From positions 1 through 30,683 of IMG/VR virus record IMGVR_UViG_3300025449_000038: DNA of 30,683 bases; one strand, 5' to 3'. Under the pieces are notes generated by a model that was given only the letters and a program-made list of their open reading frames with translations, did no database searches and had not been told where the DNA came from. Origin of the DNA: a virus. Both the position numbers and the translations under genes were made by a program. How positions within the stretch are numbered: position 1 is the stretch's first letter; every line of letters begins with the position of its first letter. Below are positions 13,644-18,405 of this stretch, in pieces.

Positions 13644-14294
13644 TTAGCCCTCGAATCCCTCGCCATCTTCGGGCTCATATTCTGACCACATTTTGCCATG
13701 ACCTAGCGGGCATTTTGGCATGGCTATTTTTATCCACTTGCTAGTGGTGCGGATAGCGTAGCCACACTTCAAACACTTACAGGCTAGATTGCGGGTTGTT
13801 TGCCTTTTGTAGCTTGCGGTGAGTTTTGAGTGTGGATATTCGCCCTCATTTTTAACCCACTCTTGAATCAAGGCACTAAGCCACTCGCCAGCTTTAGTGC
13901 TGGTGAGTTTGCCCTCTAATCCAACTGATCTAGCACACAAGCCAAACACCTTATTGTGACCCTCTTTATTGCCAACAGTAGCGTGGCATAGCTCATGGAT
14001 AAGAACATCAACTACCCGAACAGAATCGGCTAGGCTTGGCACAATCATTATTTGAATGGTGTCATCAGATGACATGGAAGCGGGATAGCACTCGCCAAGT
14101 GCAAATCTCTTTTGGTGTTTCTTAGTGTGAATCCCGCCACTAGCTAGTGAACAGGATAGGCGAACATTGGCGGGGATTGCGTAGCCCTTTGAAGCAAATA
14201 GGGGGCGAATGTATTTATCGGTGATGAGAGTAAGCCAAGCCTCTCTGTTGGCATTGGTGCTGGTTGGTGCTGGTTGGTAGGTGAGTAATAACAT
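13644..14294 (-). CDS. SprT-like zinc metalloprotease
   Basis: Start chosen at ATG 14292-14294 (MLLLTYQPAPTSTNANREAW), preceded by AAGGAATAAAACA; an upstream in-frame ATG at 14348 directly after GTTTAAAC would add 18 residues but has no SD. The catalytic motif HELCH (about 100-104) with a downstream His in EGHNKVFG is a HExxH...H zinc site. The C-terminal CKCLKCGY (about 172-179) and CPLGH (about 195-199) form a zinc ribbon, the usual SprT/Spartan plan. Family members degrade DNA-crosslinked or DNA-bound proteins. A phage role in clearing bound proteins from DNA is inferred. Leader repeat copy 2 lies upstream. Confidence 0.8.
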   Translation of the reverse strand: MLLLTYQPAPTSTNANREAWLTLITDKYIRPLFASKGYAIPANVRLSCSLASGGIHTKKHQKRFALGECYPASMSSDDTIQIMIVPSLADSVRVVDVLIHELCHATVGNKEGHNKVFGLCARSVGLEGKLTSTKAGEWLSALIQEWVKNEGEYPHSKLTASYKRQTTRNLACKCLKCGYAIRTTSKWIKIAMPKCPLGHGKMWSEYEPEDGEGFEG

Positions 14295-14385
14295 TGTTTT
14301 ATTCCTTATGTTTTGGTTAAGTGGAAAATCCACACCTAATAATCGCATGGTTTAAACATTGTCCATATTAGGGGAAACCCTATTA

Positions 14386-14486
14386 GGGTAAACCCTCGAA
14401 AATCGAGATCGCAAGGGGGTTGGGGCTAGGGTAGCCTGACCGATCAACTCAGCTAAAAAGGGGCTTAAAATGCGTCTGATAGGATA
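14386..14486 (-). repeat. Conserved leader repeat, copy 2
   Basis: Minus-strand blocks TCAGACGCATTTTAAGCCCC-TTTTTAGC, CAGGCTACCCT, CTCGATTTTCGAG and GGGTTTACCC are shared with copy 1 (12979-13080). It lies ~100-190 bases before the SprT-like gene. An operator-like TTTCACAATGTGGGA (14487-14501) touches its upstream end. Confidence 0.65.
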
Positions 14487-14501
14487 TTTCACAATGTGGG
14501 A
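14487..14501 (+). promoter_or_regulatory. Operator-like inverted repeat, copy 6
   Basis: TTTCACAATGTGGGA, a member of the TTYCR-YAWTG-YGRNA family, at the upstream edge of leader repeat copy 2, where a promoter for the SprT-like gene would be expected. Confidence 0.5.
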
Positions 14502-14555
14502 TTTGGGGGTATCTATTCACCCCTTCCCCTCAACCCTCGCACCCGCATAGCCATG

Positions 14556-14693
14556 CCACCTGATAGCCATGTTGCACCGCAACACCAATGCACCAACATG
14601 GTGCAATCCCTTACTGCCAATGTGGGTATTGTTTAAACCACCTCGCTACCTGTCAGCCATGTTGCACCGCACCATCATGCACCACTATGGTGC
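14556..14693. repeat. Tandem ~90-bp degenerate repeat with palindromes
   Basis: Two units share AGCCATGTTGCACCGCA, then ATGCACCA...ATGGTGC. The palindromes GCACCAACATGGTGC (14590-14604) and GCACCACTATGGTGC (14679-14693) have the same 6-bp arms and differ only in the 3-bp centre; they are 89 bp apart. An (A/C)ATTGTGGG-like sequence follows each. Possible iterons of an origin or binding sites of a regulator. Confidence 0.6.
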
Positions 14694-14728
14694 TTCCGCA
14701 TTGTGGGATAGAGTTTCATAATGTGAAA
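14694..14728 (+). promoter_or_regulatory. Two adjacent operator-like sites (copies 7 and 8)
   Basis: TTCCGCATTGTGGGA (14694-14708) and TTTCATAATGTGAAA (14714-14728) are centred 20 bp apart, the same spacing as the pair at 4904/4924 in the sigma promoter. Same-face helical spacing suggests cooperative binding. Confidence 0.6.
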
Positions 14729-14845
14729 AAGGAATTCTTATTTAGCTAAGAGGGGGGTCTGTTTAAACTCGATACCCCTAAAAAATAGACCCCCGTGCCC
14801 TCGGGACTGGGGCCCCACCAAGACTAAGTTTTTATATTTTTCTAC

Positions 14846-14862
14846 ACCGGACCCCGGTTTTT
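14846..14862 (+). terminator. Weak hairpin terminator (plus strand)
   Basis: ACCGG-ACC-CCGGT followed by TTTT. Only a 5-bp stem with a 3-nt loop, so at best a weak stop to rightward background transcription. Confidence 0.3.
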
Positions 14863-14897
14863 GCTAAGTCATTGATTTATATAGAGGGGGCCTTTTC

Positions 14898-15015
<118 letters not shown>

Positions 15016-15066
15016 CTAGTGGTTGGGCTCTCAAAAAACACTACATCTAGTAGGTCAAAATATTGT

Positions 15067-15102
15067 GGGCGTTTTTAATTGGGTTTGTGCATTAGTATAT
15101 GT
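15067..15102 (+). promoter_or_regulatory. Phage late promoter copy B
   Basis: GGGCGT, 11 bases, TTTGTGCATTAGTATATGT. It fits the consensus GGGCGK-N11-TTTKTGCATTAGTATA. It would transcribe the 102-aa gene, the intein-like gene and TerL. The ATG of the 102-aa gene begins at motif offset 36, as in copy D. Confidence 0.8.
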
Positions 15103-15411
15103 ATGAGTCAATACGTGTACCAAATCCACGGAGCATTGGAAAATGCAGAGGGCCAGTTCAAAGGGCTAAGGGTTTTGGTATGCGACTTATACAATTTCGA
15201 GTCTGTGGATGTCCCAGTCGAAATACTAGACAATGAAACGGCAAAATATATCCAGTTTCGCTTAAAAGTAACAACCCAGCCATTGGATATTCAAAAGCTA
15301 CCCGTTTCAGTTCAAAACCGAATCAGAGGGCCGTTAGGGCACTGGTTAGATTATTGGGTGACTAAAAACTTCTATGGCGGTCCTAGCAAATCAAAAGATA
15401 CTAACGCTTGA
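15103..15411 (+). CDS. Hypothetical protein (102 aa), first late gene
   Basis: Start at ATG 15103 (MSQYVYQIHGALENAEGQFK); an upstream TTG at 15079 is inside the promoter. No SD is visible, and the ATG is so close to the -10-like block that the transcript may have little or no leader. Contains DVPVEILDNETAKYIQFRLK and ends SKSKDTNA. Position before TerL would suit a small terminase subunit, but there is no helix-turn-helix signature, so this is not claimed. It overlaps the intein-like gene by 38 bases. Confidence 0.65.
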   Translation: MSQYVYQIHGALENAEGQFKGLRVLVCDLYNFESVDVPVEILDNETAKYIQFRLKVTTQPLDIQKLPVSVQNRIRGPLGHWLDYWVTKNFYGGPSKSKDTNA

Positions 15412-16369
15412 TTATTGGAAAAGAGCAGACCAGGTCCAAGAAGGTGACCTGTTACTAGACCGCAATGGTCAACCTGCCAAAGTAACCTTAGTCCAAAAAT
15501 ACACCCCGCCACATTGCTATGAGGTTTTATTCAACGACCACCTGACCATAGCTGGAGATGATAAGCTGGGGTTTGTGGTTGAGACACACCTTGACCGCTG
15601 CAAAGAATCCCAATACAAAGGTCTACGTCCTAGAGACCGCCAATACCGGGTCAAGCAAATCTCAGACCTACTTATTGAACCCCTACATAATCCAGTCCAG
15701 CATCATTTTATCTATTCGGTTCCAACAACCAAACCACTGCAGCTACCGCACCAAGACTTACCAGTGCCGCCGTTTATTTTTGGATTCTGGTTCTTTAACC
15801 GTAAGAAGCGCAAACAGATGGTAGCATTCCAGGACTTTCAAGATGACATACATCAGGCCTTTAGAGATGCTGGATATCGTGTTAAACTAGGGTGTAAAAT
15901 AAAACAATTGCGCTATGAGTTTACAACAACCCCTACAATCGAATCCCAGCTTGCACCTAATGTGCCAGTTCGTATCCCAAACAACTATCTCATGGGTTCG
16001 TATGAGCAAAGACTTGAATTGCTCAAAGGAATACTGCAAGCTAAACACCGGCAATACAATCCACGCACTAAAGTGTTTAGAATAACAAACATGAACGAGG
16101 CTTTGGTACGTCAATGTCAATGGTTAGTGGAATCGTTGGGCCATAAAACCACGTTTTTCTTCAACGACCAGGTTAAAAATCACACCCTTACGTTTAAATC
16201 TCGCCTAAATTTGATACCTAACCAAATTCCACCAGTCAAAAAACGAGTGTTAGCCCGCCGCCAGATCAGAGAAATCTACGAAATCCAGCAACAACCTTGC
16301 GTTCACATTGAAACCACTGGAGATCGCGGTACGTTTTCAGTAGGAGAAGGATTTATTTCATGCCTTTAA
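15374..16369 (+). CDS. Stand-alone degenerate intein-like (Hint + LAGLIDADG) protein
   Basis: 331 residues with intein order. The N-terminus MAVLANQKILT aligns with intein block A but has Ala in place of the nucleophilic Cys, then VQEGDLLLDRNGQPAKVTLV as in Hint domains. The block B region (LTIAGDDKLGFVV) lacks the TxxH motif. Two LAGLIDADG-like helices are present: PPFIFGFWFFNRKKRKQ (about 132-148) and RLELLKGILQAKHRQ (about 213-227); the acidic catalytic positions read N/R and Q/K. The C-terminus IYEIQQQ...GTFSVGEGFISCL matches blocks F and G but has IS instead of HN before Cys. It should therefore neither splice nor cut DNA in the usual way. It sits immediately before TerL, overlapping its start by 10 bases in another frame. 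The SD is poor. Role unknown; domestication for packaging is an inference. Confidence 0.75.
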   Translation: MAVLANQKILTLDYWKRADQVQEGDLLLDRNGQPAKVTLVQKYTPPHCYEVLFNDHLTIAGDDKLGFVVETHLDRCKESQYKGLRPRDRQYRVKQISDLLIEPLHNPVQHHFIYSVPTTKPLQLPHQDLPVPPFIFGFWFFNRKKRKQMVAFQDFQDDIHQAFRDAGYRVKLGCKIKQLRYEFTTTPTIESQLAPNVPVRIPNNYLMGSYEQRLELLKGILQAKHRQYNPRTKVFRITNMNEALVRQCQWLVESLGHKTTFFFNDQVKNHTLTFKSRLNLIPNQIPPVKKRVLARRQIREIYEIQQQPCVHIETTGDRGTFSVGEGFISCL

Positions 16370-17805
16370 CAGCAAAACAAGAGCTAGTCCTTAAAAAATT
16401 TGCTCAAAACAATAAACACTGGCCCAAACAGCAGCTAGAAGCGGCTATGTGGCAAGTAAAATGGCAGATTCAAGCCCTGCCACACCAAAGGGAGCCAGAA
16501 GATGGAGAATATGACACGTTCCTTATGCTTGCCGGTCGTGGATCTGGCAAGACGCACACTGCTTCTCATTGGATTGGCATTCGTGCTTGGAAATACGATA
16601 ACACACGCTGGCTCGTCACAGCCCCAACCTCAAACGATATCCGAGCAACCTGCTTCGAAGGGGATAGTGGACTCCTTAATATCATCCCACCCAGCATTAT
16701 CAGGGATTACAACAAGTCGCTCTTCGAAATCACCCTTACCAACGGCTCCATTATACAGGGAATCCCCGCCTCCGAACCGGAACGCTACCGTGGTAAACAA
16801 TTCCACGGCGCCTGGTTCGACGAGCTCTGCGCATTCGACTACCTTGACGAAGCCTACGACGGTGTGCAGTTCACGTTGCGTCTTAAAGATCCCCGCATCC
16901 CCCGAGTCCAGCAAATAATCACCACAACCCCCAAGCCAAAAGAACTAATTGTAGACCTTAACGAGGGAAAAATTGGTGGCGATGTGTATGTGGTCAACGC
17001 TTCGTCCTTTGACAACCGAGAAAACCTATCTGAAACCTTCTTCAAGCAGTTAGAAACATACGAAGGCACCGACATGGGCCGCCAAGAGATCTATGGCGAG
17101 ATCTTGGACCCAGAAGCATCTGGTATTGTCAAACGTAAATGGTTTAAAATGTGGCCAGCCTCAATTCCAACCCCAGACCTTGAGTACGTTATTGTTTCCT
17201 ACGACCCGGCTACCAGCGAAAAAACAACCAATGACCCAACCGCATGTACGGCGTGGGGCATTTTTGAAAAACAAGACGCTGGTACTTGTGTTATAATGCT
17301 AGATGCTTGGGACCATCACCTTAACTATCCTGAGTTGCGCCGTAAAGTAATTGATGACTACAAAGAGGTTGTGTACGGAGCCGACAATGATTTTGGTAAA
17401 GGCAAAAAAGCCGACATGGTTTTGATGGAAGACAAATCCGCTGGTATCTCACTGATCCAAGAACTTCAAGGTTCTGGTATTTATGTGCAAGGTTACAACC
17501 CAGGGCGGGCGGATAAAGTACAGCGTTTAAACATTGTGGCACCCCTAATTGCCAAAGGAAAAATTTATATTCCGGAAGATCCTGTAAAGAAAGGTGAGTT
17601 TGCAGACTGGTCCAAACGTTTCATACGGCAGGTGTGTTCTTTCCCAGTCGCTGGTGGGCATGACGATTATGTTGATTCTCTTAGTCAAGCACTTCGAGTA
17701 CTTAGAGATTCTGGTTGGGTTAATTTGGACCCGATTCCAGTTAGGGATTATGATTATGCGGACCAAGATCCATCTAAACGTAGTGCAAATCCTTATGCTC
17801 AATAA
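16360..17805 (+). CDS. terL: Terminase large subunit
   Basis: A 481-residue packaging motor. The ATPase domain has Walker A AGRGSGKT (about 58-65), Walker B AWFDE (about 151-155) and coupling motif ITTTPKP (about 187-193). The nuclease domain (RNase H fold) has VSYDPA (about 277-282), LMEDKSAG (about 352-359) and GGHDDYVD (about 448-455) supplying acidic metal ligands. It docks on the portal, translocates phage DNA into the prohead and cuts it. It begins within the last codons of the intein-like gene, with AGGAGAAGGA upstream as ribosome-binding sequence. It contains the only GTTTAAAC of the late arm (17525). Confidence 0.93.
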   Translation: MPLTAKQELVLKKFAQNNKHWPKQQLEAAMWQVKWQIQALPHQREPEDGEYDTFLMLAGRGSGKTHTASHWIGIRAWKYDNTRWLVTAPTSNDIRATCFEGDSGLLNIIPPSIIRDYNKSLFEITLTNGSIIQGIPASEPERYRGKQFHGAWFDELCAFDYLDEAYDGVQFTLRLKDPRIPRVQQIITTTPKPKELIVDLNEGKIGGDVYVVNASSFDNRENLSETFFKQLETYEGTDMGRQEIYGEILDPEASGIVKRKWFKMWPASIPTPDLEYVIVSYDPATSEKTTNDPTACTAWGIFEKQDAGTCVIMLDAWDHHLNYPELRRKVIDDYKEVVYGADNDFGKGKKADMVLMEDKSAGISLIQELQGSGIYVQGYNPGRADKVQRLNIVAPLIAKGKIYIPEDPVKKGEFADWSKRFIRQVCSFPVAGGHDDYVDSLSQALRVLRDSGWVNLDPIPVRDYDYADQDPSKRSANPYAQ

Positions 17806-17808
17806 TTA

Positions 17809-17848
17809 GGGCGGAAAATACGTTATTTGTGCATTAGTATAAGTAGGA
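17809..17848 (+). promoter_or_regulatory. Phage late promoter copy C
   Basis: GGGCGG, 11 bases, TTTGTGCATTAGTATAAGTAGGA begins four bases after the TerL stop. It would drive the HNH endonuclease, portal and 73-aa genes. Position 36 of the motif, ATG in copies B and D, is AGG here, and an ~80-base leader follows. Confidence 0.8.
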
Positions 17849-17879
17849 ATACGAAAAGCGCCTGCAGCGCCTGTTTGGA

Positions 17880-17923
17880 CCCTACATCCAATCTAGTTTC
17901 CGGCCAATTAAACTTGTAGGGAG
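17880..17923 (+). promoter_or_regulatory. SD-sequestering leader hairpin of HNH gene
   Basis: CCCTACA (17880-17886) pairs with TGTAGGG (17915-17921), which covers most of the SD GGGAG (17919-17923) of the HNH gene. AGTTT...AAACT forms an inner stem directly stacked on it. A GCGC-CTGCA-GCGC element lies just before. This should limit translation of the endonuclease. Confidence 0.55.
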
Positions 17924-17928
17924 TTAAA

Positions 17929-18402
17929 ATGAAAAAACTTAAACGTGGCGACGTACGTGAAGACGGTATGGTATTTTGGGTTAAAAGATCAACTTGCCAA
18001 AACGGTGAATATTGGATAACAAAAGATCAATACCTAAGTTTTAATAAAAAAGAACAAGATAGGCACCATAAACAAGTATCTTCCAAAGATGGTCACTTAA
18101 GAAAAAATTTAGCAAGTATAAAACGACGGGCTAAATTAAAAAATTTAGATTTTGATTTAGATTTTGATTATTTAATTAAAATTGCTCCAGATTTTTGCCC
18201 CATTTTAAATATAAAACTAGGATGGGGTCGTAGAACTAAAGGGATAGCAGAATTTGATAGCCCGTCATTGGACAGAATAAATCCAAAATTAGGATATACA
18301 AAAGGAAATGTTGCTTGGATTTCAAATAAAGCAAACATGATAAAAAATGATGCGCAGCCCGAAGAACTTCGAGCTGTAGCAAATTGGATGGAAACTCAAT
18401 AA
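17929..18402 (+). CDS. HNH-type homing endonuclease
   Basis: 157 residues beginning MKKLKRGDVREDGMVFWVKR. The C-terminal half has CPILNIKL (about 87-94), SPSLDRINPKLGYTKGNVAW (about 110-129) and ISNKANMIKNDA, the typical pattern of small phage HNH endonucleases (C..l...L, SLDRI...GY..GNV, AN.iKn). The DNA is more AT-rich than the flanking genes, which supports later insertion. It stands between TerL and portal, three bases before the portal start. Likely a free-standing mobile gene cutting phage relatives that lack it. Confidence 0.8.
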   Translation: MKKLKRGDVREDGMVFWVKRSTCQNGEYWITKDQYLSFNKKEQDRHHKQVSSKDGHLRKNLASIKRRAKLKNLDFDLDFDYLIKIAPDFCPILNIKLGWGRRTKGIAEFDSPSLDRINPKLGYTKGNVAWISNKANMIKNDAQPEELRAVANWMETQ

Positions 18403-18405
18403 CCT

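Larger units (their letters stand above)
5081..14768. repeat. Dispersed palindrome GTTTAAAC, 31 copies
   Basis: The 8-mer GTTTAAAC starts at 5081, 5293, 5528, 5717, 6228, 6602, 7048, 7339, 7648, 7781, 8023, 8773, 9175, 9524, 9694, 10100, 10634, 11032, 11208, 11397, 11508, 11699, 11996, 12248, 12493, 13130, 13178, 13608, 14350, 14631 and 14761. About 13 copies sit between an SD and an ATG (for example AGAGGTGTTTAAACAATG). In seven the upstream gene's stop is the TAA inside the motif, giving a C-terminal Val. The rest are inside genes or in control regions. Chance expectation for an 8-mer in this length is well below one. Outside this span I found only four copies (835, 1107, 4149, 17525). Confidence 0.9.

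Noticed and set aside
5081-14768. CRISPR-like array of short repeats (GTTTAAAC)
   Set aside because: Copies are only 8 bp, irregularly spaced (48-750 bp), and lie at gene starts or inside genes, so there are no repeats with spacers.
15103-15411. Small terminase subunit
   Set aside because: Position fits, but no helix-turn-helix or oligomerisation pattern is visible, so it is left as hypothetical.
16502-16918. Overlapping frames within TerL and other late genes on either strand
   Set aside because: They lack SD sites, overlap strongly conserved enzyme domains and show no independent features, so they are treated as shadows.
15374-17805. Active intein splicing into TerL
   Set aside because: The intein-like gene and TerL are in different frames, TerL is complete with intact motifs, and the splicing residues are missing.
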